Positions 20,801-32,955 of a DNA stretch of 64,000 nt are shown piece by piece. How positions within the stretch are numbered: position 1 is the stretch's first letter; every line of letters starts with the position of its first letter. The notes under the pieces are model-generated. The model worked only from the letters and a program-made list of their open reading frames with translations. It made no database searches and was not told where the DNA came from. A program made the position numbers and the translations under genes. The DNA is from Takakia lepidozioides (Eukaryota > Streptophyta > Takakiopsida > Takakiales > Takakiaceae), in NCBI GenBank assembly GCA_030704615.1, contig CM060732.1, positions 6,014,001 to 6,078,000 on the forward strand, given 5' to 3'.

Positions 20801-22202
20801 TTTGCTGAAGAACCATGCCTCTTTCATACCAGATTTAAAATCCGGGTTTGCGAGCAGGGATGCATTCATTTTTTAGAGGCCTTTCCCTCTCTTGTGGTCT
20901 ATCGGGATGTTTATTTTTGCAGATATTTCTGCATGGTCAAAGCCTTGTGGTATTGGCTGTTGGGGTAATCTAGACATCCATTGTACAATGTGTATGGAAG
21001 AATAAAATATGTCCAGACGAGCCATCTGCAGATTGGGCATGTCCCGGTTGTTTGACCATGTAAAGTGAGGGTTAAGGGACTACGGGGTGTCTGGTGGGTC
21101 AGAACTGATTTCCACCAAACTGTGGATTTGTGACAGGTTAAGCCAGCGTTGGAGATCCTCTGATCCAATGTTGATTGTGGCGGCCCCTCTACGGTCTTCA
21201 GGTGATTCAACCATGTTGAAGTCTCCCCTGAGCAGCCATTGCTCAATGGAGGTTTGATCCCTCATTTTTGAGTCAATCAGATCCCATAGCTCTAAGCGTT
21301 CCTAACTGTCATTTGGTGCATAGATGTTTAGTAGACCCAGTGATCCTGTGTTGTTTGGTAAGGCTAGGGCATGAAATTGTACTCTCCCGGGACCCCAAAT
21401 TTCGTGAGAAGTAAGGAGGGGAAAGATAGTGGATGACATGAGAATGGCTGTCCCTCCCCTTGTGCCAATGGAGGTGGGAGCCCATAGAGATTGGGCTTTG
21501 GGCCAGAGATGGTCTGATAGATTATCTATTTTGGCTTGGTCTTGTTTGTGTTCCTGGATAAAAATAATTGCTTGCTGGTTTTGGAGAGGAGTCAGCCAGG
21601 ATGCTAAGCGAACTCTCTTTAGGCAGGATGGGTCAGGACCAGTGTTGGTCTGGTATTAGGTTTAGGACATACCAAACTGGTCTTGGTACCAGCTCCATCA
21701 CAAAACTTTCATACCAGTCTGGTCTATATAGTGGTGGATGTATTTTTTTTCCAGATACTGGTATGAGTATGAGCATCATGACCACAATACCAGCTGGTAT
21801 GAATATCAATTCTGGTATCATTCCAAAGCCATCTTGACTTACAGGTTTATCACATATCAAGTGAAAACAAATACAATAAACATAAAATAAAGATAAACAA
21901 TTACATGTATATACACAAAAATTAATATAGTACACATACCAGAGTAAATGAGAAGGGGGGGTACTGGTATTGTGGCTGGTATGAGAAATTGGATACCAGC
22001 CTGGTTTGGTATATGACCTGGTATGTAGAACTTAAAGACCAGGCTGGTCTGGTCCTTGATACCAGGGTTGATCCCAGAATTGATACTCGGGTCTGATACC
22101 CATACCAGACCAACACTGGTCAGGACCCATGCCTCTAATGTTCCATGATGACACATTAATGAGCATCTTTTGGGGTGGAGGGGCTGCAACCTTTAGTTGC
22201 AT
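17832..22202 (-). pseudogene. LINE ORF2: endonuclease, reverse transcriptase, zinc-binding C-terminus
   Basis: ORF2 starts at ATG 22202 (MQLKVAAPPPQKM) and opens with the apurinic-type endonuclease signature SSWNIRGMG. Across the MITE it continues with IIFIQEHKQDQ (catalytic Glu) and LLRGDFNMVESPEDRRG. The reverse transcriptase reads NGKSPGIDDIPVEFYK and RPITLLNVAYKIIAKAL (20333-20869), LLLDFEKAFDRVEW and the active site FVDD (codons at 19904-19915). A TAA follows five codons later, then the thumb region (19451-19786). The C-terminal 17832-18464 frame has FLWQIANRV and a CKCCSAKILETHEHC cluster, the zf-RVT domain typical of plant LINEs. Stops at several places and at least two frameshifts disable it. 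Confidence 0.9.
21632..22126. mobile_element. hAT-like MITE (21640-22118) with 8-bp target duplication
   Basis: The 479-bp insertion has terminal inverted repeats beginning CAGTGTTGGTCTGGTAT and is flanked by perfect 8-bp duplications GTCAGGAC at 21632-21639 and 22119-22126. CAGTG-type ends and 8-bp duplications are the hAT signature. Inside are many short ACCAG/CTGGT inverted subrepeats and no transposase, so it is non-autonomous. Removing the insert and one duplication leaves the LINE endonuclease frame continuous (GMGPD then PSCLKR), which confirms the boundaries. Confidence 0.93.
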
Positions 22203-22203
22203 T

Positions 22204-24862
22204 TTATAGCCCGTTAACGAAAAATTTAACCCTTTTGTCCAAGGGCATGAGCGATTTTACCCAGCAGAGGTGTGGTGGGAGGCTGTTGTTGAGCTTAACA
22301 ATGCTTAGCATAGCCACTTTCTGTGGGTTTGGAAATTGGGAGTCAGGCTGGCCTGGCTTTGGCAAAAATTGAGTTGGGTATGGGGTGAACCATTCCAGCG
22401 AAGTGAGGGCTACCAATTCTGGCTGTATGCTAATGTGTAAGTTGCTGCGAAGCAGGTTTGCTACTTCTGCGGGTTCTATGGTGTACGCCTGAGTAGTGCC
22501 CATGAAGATTCCGGGGATAGTCTGTCTCTTGGTTTTGTCCATTGGGTGTCTCTTTTCTTTCCTGCATAACAGCCAGCATCTTTTGCAGTCTTGCGGCAGT
22601 GGCTGAAAGATAAAGCATGGGTAGAGTGAGTTTTGTACCTGATGAGTGATGTTAATGGTATGAGGGAGTGGTGCAGTTACATGGTTTGAGTTGGCTGTCA
22701 CCGGCGTTGATGTGGGAATTGTTGGTGGCGGGGGTGCTGCTGCCTGCTGCGTGATGTCCAGAGGTTGATGCGGGACCTGCTCTTCCACCAGCGGCATCTG
22801 CGGTGGCTCTTGTGTGATCCCTCCTTCTGGCATTGAGGCGCTGGAGGATGATGATGCCTGAGCCGGGGAGTTGTGTCCATGATCCCTCTTGATGAATTCT
22901 TGGTCCTTTGGAGCTCCTGTCTGTACTCTTCCTGTGACAGATCTTTTTCCAGCCTTGCATACAGTATTAAGAATGCATTCTTGAGTGAATCCCTTGTTCT
23001 GATTGGCAAAGCACCCCTGCCCCAGGCTCTGGTCATTATGGATTCATTAACCCATAGAGCCCCATCTGGTGCAGGGGTATTGTAGATCTCAACTTCCTCC
23101 ATGAGAATTTGTGTGGAGGGTTTTGAGATGAGCCCTGGATGATCCTCTTTGTATGCCCCCCACAAAATGTTAGTTAGACTGGATAGATAGTAGTGTTTCA
23201 GATGGTCTGCAAAGAAGTCATAGATCTTCTTTTCGATGATAAGATCTGGATTGCTTGAGGTGATGAGAAAGGATGGGGGGTTCCCTTTCCTGAAGACCAA
23301 GGGAGTTACACATGATGCTTTTGGGGCATTGTCAGTGTCGATTTGTGAGCATCCTTCCAAGGTCAGTTGTGGGAAAGATTGCAGACCTAGGCAGATTCTT
23401 GCCAAGACCGGGTTGCTTGCAATGCCAGAGACCACAAATTGGCCCTCCTCCCCCTGGACCACATGGGGTTTTAGCACCCTGTTGCAATTGCCGAACGGGG
23501 ATGGTTCCTTTGGTTTAAGTTTGATGTGTACACTCCCTTGTGGCATTGTTGAGGTCCGGCCCTCCAGAATCATGGGGTCCATTCTTCCTCCCCCTGTTGA
23601 GGTGAGTCTATGTCCTGGGCTGAACTGGAGTTGATCATCCGATGTTACTGGCCTTGCCTCGTTAACTCTGGCTTTTTGAATGGGCCTTTCTGTTCCAGGA
23701 GACAGGCTTACTGGCGATCCACCTCATCGTTGGGCTGAATTGCTACCGCTTTACCCGATCTAAGTGATCTCTTCCTCTTGACCTGCGGGCAGTTGGCCTT
23801 TACATGTCCTTGCTTGCCACAGTTAAAGCATGCAGAGGAGGCAGATTCTTCCACTAGCCTTATGGTGAAGAAGTTCCTTTCCCTGTCTATTGGGAGACGC
23901 ACGAAGTCTGGGAGGGTGTCTTCCTCAAGCATGAGTAGGACCATCCTACCAAACCCTGATTCATTTAATCTTGAGGCAATAGTGGCTGATTTCCAAGCTT
24001 CAATCTGTCTGATGTTTTGGGTGTTCATAAGTGGGTCAAAAACCCCCAGGCATCCCAGGTAAGTCCCAAAGTAGTTAGCAATGTCTGGCAGATTCATTAG
24101 GTACTGGTCTGGAATAAAGGGTAGGGCTACAATTCTTGGTCCCCGCAGCTTTCCGTTTCTGTCACCCATTTTGGATGACCATGGGAAGATGTTCACATTG
24201 CCCTCACATGAGGATTGATTGAAAGGCTCTAGAAGCAGCTTCTTTGGTTTCAAAAATTATGGAAAAGAATCCTCTACCTTTGGCATGACAGAATTGTTGC
24301 GTCAATTCCCCCGAACCTCCCAATGATGGATTGCCCAGTCTCTAACTGAGGCCCTACTGACCTTTCTTCCTGGAAAGTGTACTAGTATGCCATGCTCCTC
24401 CATACTTGTAACCCTGTTGTCCAGATCGTCCATGTCCACACGGATAAGGATGTGCTGCCCTTGGAGGTCTACATGGGATATGTGAATATCCATTAGTTGA
24501 TCGTGGACCTCTCTGGGGCTATGGGGCTCTGCTTCACCTGGATTCGATGTCTGTCCACGGATCTGCAGCTGCGCCAGTGTGTTTGCAAGGTGGGTGGGTG
24601 AATACTGCAGGTGATGCCAATGCGGTGCTGCCCTCTGCGTGTGAGTGTCTGCTAGTGTCTGTGCCAGTCTGGGTGCTTCTCTGGGTTGCCAGACTTGAGC
24701 GCTTCTTCGAGTGAATGTTCCATGCGTTTGCGCCTGATGAGCCTGGAAGTAACCTGTCTCTGAAGCTGGGTGTGCTCTGGCAGCTGAGTAAGACCGAGGC
24801 TGCCCTTGGCCTCTAGCGGAGCTCTGACCTCTATTTCTGGACTGAGAGTTTAGTGGTGCCAT
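22204..24862 (-). pseudogene. LINE ORF1: RNA-binding zinc-knuckle protein
   Basis: It starts at Met 24862 (MAPLNSQSRNRGQSSARGQG), a basic, Arg/Gln/Ser-rich N-terminus. A domain resembling the DUF4283 module of plant LINE/gag-like proteins follows across a frame change near 24260-24300 (CHAKGRGFFSIIFETKEA). A CCHC zinc knuckle follows, CFNCGKQGHVKANC, at about 23800-23840. The long C-terminal part (22698-23582, then 22204-22833) is Pro/Gln-rich and ends just before ORF2. It would coat LINE RNA. At least three frameshifts are present. Confidence 0.82.
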
Positions 24863-24989
24863 AACTGAGATTAGCGTAAAGGAAAGGAGGATGCTTGTGA
24901 GGTAGATAAGCAGGGTTTGGATACTTGGATAACACTGTGGTAACACGTTTAGAGCCTTCAGATTCACCTTGCAACAATGAGATGAGCTC

Positions 24990-26350
24990 GGGCTGTTGGC
25001 GCGGGATGTTGGAGGCTTGGCTATTGTGCGGTCCTAGGATATTATGAGTTTGACAGCGGATGAGGGCTTTAACTTAATGGTGACGGCAGCCTGGGTTTGG
25101 ACGCCTGGGTTTGCCGTCCGGCTATTGATGATGAGGATATGGTCACTCTGGTACTGGCGGATGAGGATGAACGGGAATGAACTCTAAGATGATGAAGAGA
25201 GATTTTCTTGTCCGGTTTGCATTGTGTCGATTTAGTATTCAGTTGAATCAAAATAAAGAGAATTGGAAGCTGCGTAAGATACAATGTTAATGCAAACCTC
25301 CTTAGACCTCCCAATATCGCTCCCAAGATTGCTAGCGCGTCTTGCTAGAGGAGAGAGACAAATAGATCGTTGGGCTCTCCTCTCACCGGAGGACGCGGAG
25401 CTCGCACGGCGCTCCATCCTATATCCCCCAGCCTTAAAATGCACTTTAGGAAGGTGGAGGAACCAACAGCGGACCCACCAAAATATATTATTCATAGGTG
25501 AGAAGCGTTTTTTGAGGAATGGGAAATAGTGGATGGTTAGCCATGGATGGATGAGGGATGGATGAGATAAGCAGTATTTCATCTGTAAGATGGATGAACG
25601 GTGGAAGAAGTCAAGATGAAGAATGCAGTTTTTCATCCATTACAGGGATGACTAGTGGATGAAAAAAACAGTTTTTCATCCGCTGTTTGAAAATCCATTT
25701 TTGCTCTAGGAGGGGTTGAACCTGGGACCTAGAGGCTAGGGGGCTATGTATGAAGGGCATAAGTGGGTTGTTTGGACCTATTGGGCCGATTCCCTATGGT
25801 TCCCACATAATGAGAGTGGTTTTTGGGCAATCAGAACGGGATAGAGAATTATCTAGAGGCCAAGTCATGGGTCATTGGAAAGCTTAGATGAATTCCTACC
25901 TAATGCCTATTTTTCTAGAATTAGTGAATTTCCAGATTTAGTAATTAATTTTAAAGGGGTTTTTTGCTTATAAAATTACCAAAAAATAGGGATAGAGATA
26001 ATTAAATCTAGGATTTTTATTTCTATTTTCTAAGTTCAAGAGCTTGCCTAGGATAGTATTTTTCCCATCTTCACTATTGAATTTTATTGCTAGGAAATGG
26101 CCAGGAGCCCTAAAACTTAGCAAATGAAGTGAGATATTGTCCAGGTTAAGAGCTTTTACTCTAGGCTAGGGTGTGCTCTCCCCTACGGATAGTGGGAACG
26201 TAGGCGTCCCCTTTGCACGTGCGATCCGGGGAAGCATGATTGTGAAGCAACCCAGACCTAAGCAGCTTGTCGTTAACGCTTGTCAGTCCTCTGAATGTGT
26301 TTGCTGGTAGTTTAGGATAGTGGGAGGAGTTCCCTCCATTGACCGCTGAC
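24990..26350. other. no gene recognised; GGATGAAA-rich tract
   Basis: 25500-25690 is full of GGATG motifs. It contains a hairpin with arms GGATGAAAAA and TTTTTCATCC (25657-25681), and CAGTTTTTCATCC occurs twice (from 25625 and 25669). GGTTGAACCTGGGACCT at about 25719 resembles a tRNA B box, but no A box was found. 25.9-26.15 kb is AT-rich. No coding sequence is recognised. Confidence 0.45.
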
Positions 26351-26362
26351 CCTCTGCCAAGC

Positions 26363-27726
26363 TTAGTGACACATCTCACGGGTGGGCGGTTCTTGAGCCC
26401 AACCCACCTCGTCACCGGACTCCAGGCCCCGGATCGACGTTCGTCTTTTTCCCTTTCGCGGTAAGTGCACGCGGCGAGGCTCGTCAAAGCACCATACCTT
26501 TGCCGGGTTGGGGCCGGATTCTCCTACTGTAGCCACATCTCGATACCCCTCATAGCTGGTGATCTGCTGGCCGATGGAGCTCATGTGATCGCCCATTGTT
26601 TCGATAGTTTTGATGAGGGAGGTGACTTGTGCCTCCAGATGGCCCACCCGTGAATCAGACTGCCCAGTGGACTCTGCATGCGAGTTAGTAGGGACAACAT
26701 TTGTATATTGTGGCACCGTAGGCGCTACTACTGGTGTGGGGCCAATTGTCAGGGCGTATGGCCTTGCCCCTCCTACATAGGATGGCGTGTAATGCAGAGC
26801 GGGTTGAATTACCGCTAATGGTGTCGGCTCCTGTGTGGGCTCGATTGTGATGTATGATGGTAGCGCAAAGTTGGGCATCTTGGCCTATTGTACCTAGCGA
26901 TGCATGTTGTCGAATTCCTTGTCAGCTTGTATGGCGTCTACCAATGTTGTAGGTCTTTGCTACAAAACATGAAAGTGAGTGGCCTTTCGTAATCCACTCA
27001 GAAAAACAATCTTTGAGTACCCCATCATCTAGGGGGGTCAACGGGTTTTGGAGTCGCATCAGCTCTCGAAACCGCATTTTGAAGTCCGCTACCTCTCTGT
27101 GGGGCCTTGGCGGATCCTTGCCAATGTCATCAAGACACTGGTGAACTGGTGGATTGCCCAAAAATGGTCTAAGAATGCGTCGCGAATTTGCTGCCAAGTA
27201 ACGAACATACCTGGCGCCTGTTGCCAATACCAAGTAGATGCCCTACCCCTCATGGTTGTGGGAAACCATATCAACCAATAGGCATCGTTTAGTGCTTGGT
27301 TAGAATAACAACATTGAAAAAAAAATTTCACATAATACTCTGGGTTTTCATGTGCTTCCCCGGAGAACCAAGACATATGCCTGGGCAACATTAACGGGGG
27401 ACCTCAGGAGGTAATGGGATATGTGCCATGGTTGACACTAATGACGGCGAATGACTTCTTGACCTGGCCGGTGGTGTATAAGGGGGACTAGATATCGGGG
27501 AAACCACTCGTGAACACTCGATGTCCGAAGAGCTTTCAGTGTTCTCTCCTTCCCACTCTATCCTACCCAAACTTCTAGTTTCTGAGTCTGATTCTGGAAT
27601 CAATGTTGGGTTCTTCCTTAACAGTTGATCTCTGACGGCTTCTCTAGCCAGTCTTCTTTGCAACCTAATGTCAAAAGATATGCTATCCAGGCTTGGGAAT
27701 GTGGCTCTTGATCCTGAGCTAGACAT
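26363..27726 (-). pseudogene. gag remnant of another Ty3/gypsy element
   Basis: Four adjacent frames read in order. 27391-27726 is a Ser/Pro-rich N-terminus (MSSSGSRATFPSLDSISFDI). 27089-27391 is the retrotransposon gag core (PEYYVKFFFQCCYSNQALND, then GRASTWYWQQAPGMFVTWQQ and IRDAFLDHFW). 26922-27233 is the end of the core (FKMRFRELMRLQNPLTPLDD). 26363-26878 is a linker with a predicted coiled coil (HLEAQVTSLIKTIETMGDHM). No zinc knuckle, pol region or LTR was found, so this is a solitary decayed gag with at least two frameshifts. Confidence 0.75.
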
Positions 27727-28679
27727 ACACTTACTGCTATGTTGATGAGGATTCCGCTACCTCAGTCTGGACTAAAGGACCTATATTACCATGAACAATC
27801 ATGTCAAGAATAAACGAGGTCAAATTTAAATACCTTCCATGGAACCTTGGCGATGGAGGCACGTCAGTGTGCAATCTATGGTGCATTAAGGGATACCCAA
27901 TTGGCCAAGGTCCCTCACAATGCGAGCACTCGGATCGGAGTATCAGATGCTGGTTTGCAAAGAACTGGCAAGACTCATAGTGAGTAAAAAAATCAACTTG
28001 CCACCTTAGGTGGGCTACGAATGATGATCTCGGGTGTAATGCTCCTAAGTAAATACCTGGACAGGGACAACCTGGAAATACAAATCTATTTGGGCACCAG
28101 TAGAAATTTTGAGTGGTGCCGTCGAGCAGAGTTCGGGTGTTCCAAACTCGTTCGTCGATCCAACGTTTCTTATGCAGTGCTTTTTTTCACCTAGATACCG
28201 GATATATTTTTCAACCCGTTCTCGGGTAGACCATGGTGTATGGAAGAACCGATCTCAGATGCGTTTCACTTTTCATCAAAGGACATTCCGAATGGATTTC
28301 AACCTTTGCTTATCAATGACCCACTTTTGCATTTGTGTTAGTCATCTCATAAACAATCATCACATATAGTGGTGCTCGTTTGGTACAATGGTGCTCAACC
28401 GCACGTCACTACCATACTCCTCAGCAATCAAAGCAAATGAGGTCCAGACCCCTATAGTCACGGGGGGGTCACTATATGTATTTTTTCCATATCACGTGCG
28501 TACAAAGGTATATTTATACTAGGCTATATTTTTAAAATTTTGCATTTTTTTCCACCATTTCTTTAGGTAATATTGTAAAACCCTTTGTTTCTTAATACCC
28601 TATTTTTCTTTATAATTGTTTTTGCAACAATTAATTAGACCCTATTTTAAATTGTCTTTTTAAATAATTACAAAATTCA
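27727..28679. other. no gene recognised
   Basis: The segment has unmatched short frames, and the last 240 bp is AT-rich. GGGGGGGTCACT at 28462-28473 is the inverse of AGTGACCCCCCC at 36178-36189, beyond Gy-A1. Confidence 0.4.
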
Positions 28680-28684
28680 AAGCA

Positions 28685-29415
28685 TGTCGCGCACCTCACT
28701 TCGGTAAACTCTCCCCCCTCAAGTCATAGTTACTCGCTTGATGCGCGCGCCTAACTCCCAACCTGGCCGCCGGGCCAACTTGGAGCTCCGGCTGCTCACC
28801 GGGGCATACCGGTCCCCCCTTTGATCTCCCAAAGAACCCTCCAACGATTTGGAACCAGCGGAATTCCCTTTGGTAGTTGGCAGTCCGGAACAGTTCCCCA
28901 CTCTTTGGTCGCTTTCCGGCTCGCTCGCTTACTCACTAGTTTTTGGTCACCAACGGGCTTGCACCGTTCTCGGGGTTACTACTCCCTATATATATACTTC
29001 TGTAGCTGTCCGCGGGGGTTTCACAAACAACCATGCCATTTTATGGCGAACCACCACGAACACCCTCGACTCCCGGTGATGAGTCGCAGTGAGTCTTGGC
29101 CCACCCACCACGGCCCCTATGGACCGTGATGAGTCCCAAGACTCCCCACGACTCCCACCACGAGGTCTCCGCCCCAAGGTGAGTCCTATGCCACCCCCAC
29201 TAAGTCCCGCTAAGCTACCACCACCCCTTGTGGAGCCACCCCCACCGCAACCCGGTGTGCAGGGCTCCACCTAGTGAGCGCCTCCGCCTCCTTGAGTGCC
29301 TTGAGCACTCAAGGGTGCTTCAGCCCCCCATACCTATCGCTGTCACTGCCCCCACCACAGGGGCAGCCCCTCTTGTGTCCCGACCCCCCTGCCCTCAAGG
29401 CAAAGGGCCGCGACA
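28685..29415 (-). repeat. Gy-A1 3' LTR
   Basis: It is bounded by TGTCGCGC and GCGACA ends (TG...CA on the element strand) and has a TATATATA box near 28990 on the plus strand. It is almost identical to 34876-35605. Short proline-rich open frames inside it are not genes. Confidence 0.96.
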
Positions 29416-30266
29416 CACACCCCTACCAACAGGGAGTCGATGTCCTCATCGGCTTGTCCATTTTGTGGAAACGAACATCCAAGTTGTGGCGTCCCATATC
29501 AAGGAGTTTGTTTCTGTACCATGGCGTCCCATGGCAAAGAACCAAACCCACACTCGACTCTACTCTCCACTAGCTAGTTCGGCCGACTTCCTCCAAGTCC
29601 CGGCCAAGGGTGGAGCCTCTCAAGCTCCTCCCAGTGCACTCTTCTTGGCCTACTTCAAGGCCAAGGAACGATCCTCCCCGAGGATCGAATCGCCTTACTG
29701 CAACAACATTGCTTGCGATCGCTCATGATGCCGCTTTTGGCATCACCTTGAGCAAGGGTTCACCTCGAACCCTCTTTGACTAGGAAGATAACCTTGAACC
29801 AACCGCGCGCCCCATTGACTACAATTGGGTCCGCCTTGGAATGCTGGCCTGAGGTACGGGAACACGCCAAAGCCGCACTACGACTTCGTCCCGAGGCTAC
29901 ACGATTATAGTACGTGAACGGAAGCACGTAGCTTCCGCGTTAGCCCGCACTACAAAGCAACCCCCTCGGTAGCGCAGTTATAGTATGCACACGCGTCAGG
30001 TGCGCACTAGCACGTGAACTCCTAAAGAAGGCACAAGTTTCCTTGCCCCTTGGATGGGAGTCACCCGATTTCGGCACTGCGCAAACACATGATTAACCCA
30101 ATTTACCTCTCCCACTTTTGTAAGCTAGCATGTATTCTACACACTAGTCAACCACACCATGCATCACCATTCCAAACAAAATAGGACGCACAACATTTGG
30201 AACCCATTTCCTTTATAACAAATTTTTGTACAATACAAGTTTTTGCAATCGGATTTCTAAGCTAGC
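29416..30266 (-). other. Gy-A1 3' untranslated region
   Basis: The 850 bp between the chromodomain frame and the 3' LTR shows no coding signal. A G-rich stretch GGTAGGGGTGTG next to the LTR is the likely polypurine tract. The same region occurs in Gy-A2 (39984-40828). Confidence 0.7.
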
Positions 30267-30548
30267 TAAGCCGGGCTAAGCATGCATTTCCTCCCCCACG
30301 CTCCAAGGTTGATGTCCCCATCAACGCTTCTTCCGTTTTTAAGGTCGCCCTTCGAAAACTGCAACCGCCTCGGATGCGTTTCCCATTTCTGAGGCACGCA
30401 CCCAAGATGCCTCCACATGATGATAGCCCTTCCATTTGACGAGATACTCCGTTTCTCGGTTCTTGAACCTCCTCGACTTAAGTACTGCCTCCACCTCGTA
30501 CTTAAGTTCATTTTCATGATCCAACAGCACAGGTGACGGACGCAACAC
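30267..30548 (-). pseudogene. Gy-A1 chromodomain
   Basis: This is the C-terminal end of the integrase polyprotein: LLDHENELKYEVEAVLKSRR, then ETEYLVKWKGYHHVEASWVR, then ASEMGNASEAV. The chromodomain fold and two of three aromatic-cage residues are visible (Tyr in YEVEAV, Trp in VKWKGY). The frame is separated from integrase by a TAA stop at about 30549-30551, where Gy-A2 has CAA (Gln). Confidence 0.88.
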
Positions 30549-31544
30549 TTAATGCCGATTCGGACGCGCTTCATCTTTGAAGTAAGGCTTCAAAAGGGAG
30601 ACGTGGAATATTGGATGCACTTTGCTGTTTGCCGGAAGCTCCAATTCATACACATCCTCATTCATAACCTTCCGGATGCGAAAGGGTCCCGCATACGGAG
30701 GTACGAACTTTGGACTCACTTCCGGAGGTAGTCGGAAATTCTTGATGTTCAACCAGACCTCCGTGCCTGCCTCAAACTTCACTTCCCTCCGCTTCCGATT
30801 CGCCTGCCTTTCATACCGTTTCCTAGCTTTGGCAATGTTGTACTTTGCGAGCTTCAACAAACGCTCGCGTTCTTCCAGTACCGCCGCTACTGCCGGTTCC
30901 TCAACGTCCTGGGCGGCCCAACTTGTCGGCACCAGAGGTGCTTTTCCATAGACCAATACGAAAGGGGAAACTCCCGTTGTGGAGTGTTTTGTGTTATTAT
31001 AATAGAACTCTGCCGCGTCTAAGTGTTCCACCCAGTCTGTTTGGTCTGCCGACACGTAATTCCGCAAGATCTGCTTCACTACGGAATTCACTCTTTCCGT
31101 TTGGCCGTCGGTCGTAGGTCGGAAGGCGATGCTCATCTTCAGCCTCGTCCCCATCTTCTTCCAAAGTGCCCTCCAAAATTTACTCGTAAACTTTGGATCG
31201 CGGTCCGAGACAATATCCTTCGGGACTCCATGATGATTTAAGACGTGGGCGAAGTAAAGTCGCCCTGTTTCCTGCGACGTTGCCGTCTCCTTGGTGGGGA
31301 TGAAATGGCCCATTTTACTAAACCTATCCACCACCACCATGATTGCATCGAATCCTTTTGACAGCGGCATAACAGTCATGAAATCCATCGAGACGCTCTC
31401 CCAAGTCCCATCTGGAATCGGCAAGGGTTGTAACAGCCCCGCTTGCTTTTTGTACTCGCTCCGGTTTTGTTGGCATGTGGTGCATGTCTTGACATACTCC
31501 TCTGCCTCCTCCCTCAGTTTGGGCCAGAAATACTCTTTCTTCAA
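30549..31544 (-). pseudogene. Gy-A1 integrase
   Basis: The 331-codon frame covers the Cys pair of the H2C2 finger (VKTCTTCQQNR), the DDE core ([32 protein letters not shown]) and the GPY/F-like C-terminal module (FVPPYAGPFRIRKV, then HPIFHVSLLKPY). It inserts the cDNA into the host genome. The His half of the finger lies in the preceding frame (31541-31882) and reads HDSPLAGPGG, where Gy-A2 has HDGSLAGHSG. The second His is therefore lost here, and the two halves are out of frame. Confidence 0.93.
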
Positions 31545-32955
31545 GAGTGCGCAGTGTGCTTGGCTCCGCCGGGGCCTGCAAGCGGGCTATCATGGCATTC
31601 TCTCAAGAGGCTATCTCTGATCCCTCCCTTCGGCACGTAGAGACGATTTTGCTTATACCGGAGCAGTCCATTTTGCAAGTGGAACTGCGATTTAACCCCC
31701 ATCCTCAAGTCCTGCATCACGAATTTCGCCAGCTCATCCTTCCGGATCTTCCTTTGGAGCGCCGTCTCGCCCCCGTACACCAACAAGAGTTGTTGCTTTC
31801 TACTTAAAGCTCCGCCACCACGTTGTCCCGTCTCGGTTTGTACTGGATATCCACATCGAACACCGCCAAAGTATCTTGCCACCTAAGTTGTTTTGGGGAA
31901 AACTTAGGCTGCGTGGCAAAATACTTCACCGTGACATTGTCCGTGAACACCTTCACTGGGTTGGAACCAACATAGTGGCGCCAAAGCTCAAGACAGTGCA
32001 CCACCGCCTTCATCTCTTTCTCGTGCGCCGGCCACCGTCGCTCCACTTTATTCAGTTTCTTACTTTCGTAAGCCACTGGACGTCCCTCTTGCATCAGTAC
32101 ACCCCCAATCGCGAAGTCCGACGCATCTGTATGAATCTCGAACGGACGATCGAACTCCGGGATTTTCAAGACTGGAGCTTCCGCCATCCGCTGCTTCAAT
32201 TCAGCAAAAGCTTGGGCACAAAAGGTGTTCCATGCCCAGACTTTGGATTTACACAGAAGGTCTGACAGCGGCCCCGCGATCTTGGCGAAATTTCTCACAT
32301 ACTTCCGGTAATAGGAGGCGAGTCCTAGGAAGGATCGCACTCCCGGGACCGAAGTCGGAGGTTCCCAATCCAAGATTGCCCTCACCTTCCTGTCATCCAT
32401 TCTGATCCCATCCTGTGTAATCACATGCCCCAGGAACTCCACTTTTGTGACCCCGAAATTCGCACTTTGAAGCTTTGGCATACGGCTTCCCTTCCCGCAA
32501 TTTTTGGAACACGCTTTTGAGGTGCTCCAGGTGCTCCTCCTTTGTTTTGGATACACCAAGATGTCGTCGATGTACACGATCACGAAGTCATCCAACCACT
32601 CCTGGAAAAGGCTATTCATCAGCGTGCTAAAGGTCCCGGGAGCATTGGTGAGTCCAAAAGGCATCACCAAGAACTCATATGAACCATACCTTGTCCTGCA
32701 TGCGGTCTTCTTCTCATCTTCTTCCGCTACTCGAATTTGATGATAGCCGGAGCGCAGATCAATCCGGCTAAAATACTTCGCTCCTGCCAACCAATCAAAA
32801 AGGTCGTCGATCCTTGGCAAAGGGTACCGGTTTTTGATAGTCACCTTATTCAGAGCCCTGTAATCGACACACATCCGCAGCGTCCCATCCTTCTTGTCTG
32901 TGAATAGCACCGGGGCTCCGTAAGGTGACTTACTCGGCCGGATGTACCCCTTTGA
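31541..32955 (-). pseudogene. Gy-A1 reverse transcriptase and RNase H
   Basis: The main frame is 31804-32910. It reads [57 protein letters not shown] and the active site YIDD (32563-32574). A short out-of-frame stretch with compensating indels follows (about 32465-32560), then EFLGHVITQDGIRMDD and RNase H (PFEIHTDASDFAIGGVLMQE, VFTDNVTVKYF). A one-base loss near 31812 ends it where Gy-A2 continues DNVVADALSRK. The frame carries on at 31541-31882 as the RNase H-integrase linker. It copies element RNA into DNA. Confidence 0.94.

Larger units (their letters stand above)
17534..24967 (-). mobile_element. L1-like LINE retrotransposon
   Basis: This minus-strand non-LTR element has two reading regions: ORF1 (about 22204-24862, zinc-knuckle protein) and ORF2 (17832-22202, endonuclease plus reverse transcriptase). 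A (TAAAA)n-like tail on the minus strand (T/A-rich at 17534-17553 on the plus strand) is a possible 3' end; I could not find the target duplication, so both ends are approximate. It is interrupted by a MITE at 21640-22118. Frameshifts and stops make it inactive. Confidence 0.85.

Noticed and set aside
28821-29728. Plus-strand frames in the LTRs of Gy-A elements
   Set aside because: They repeat in all four Gy-A LTRs, carry no domain, and are opposite to the element's transcription.
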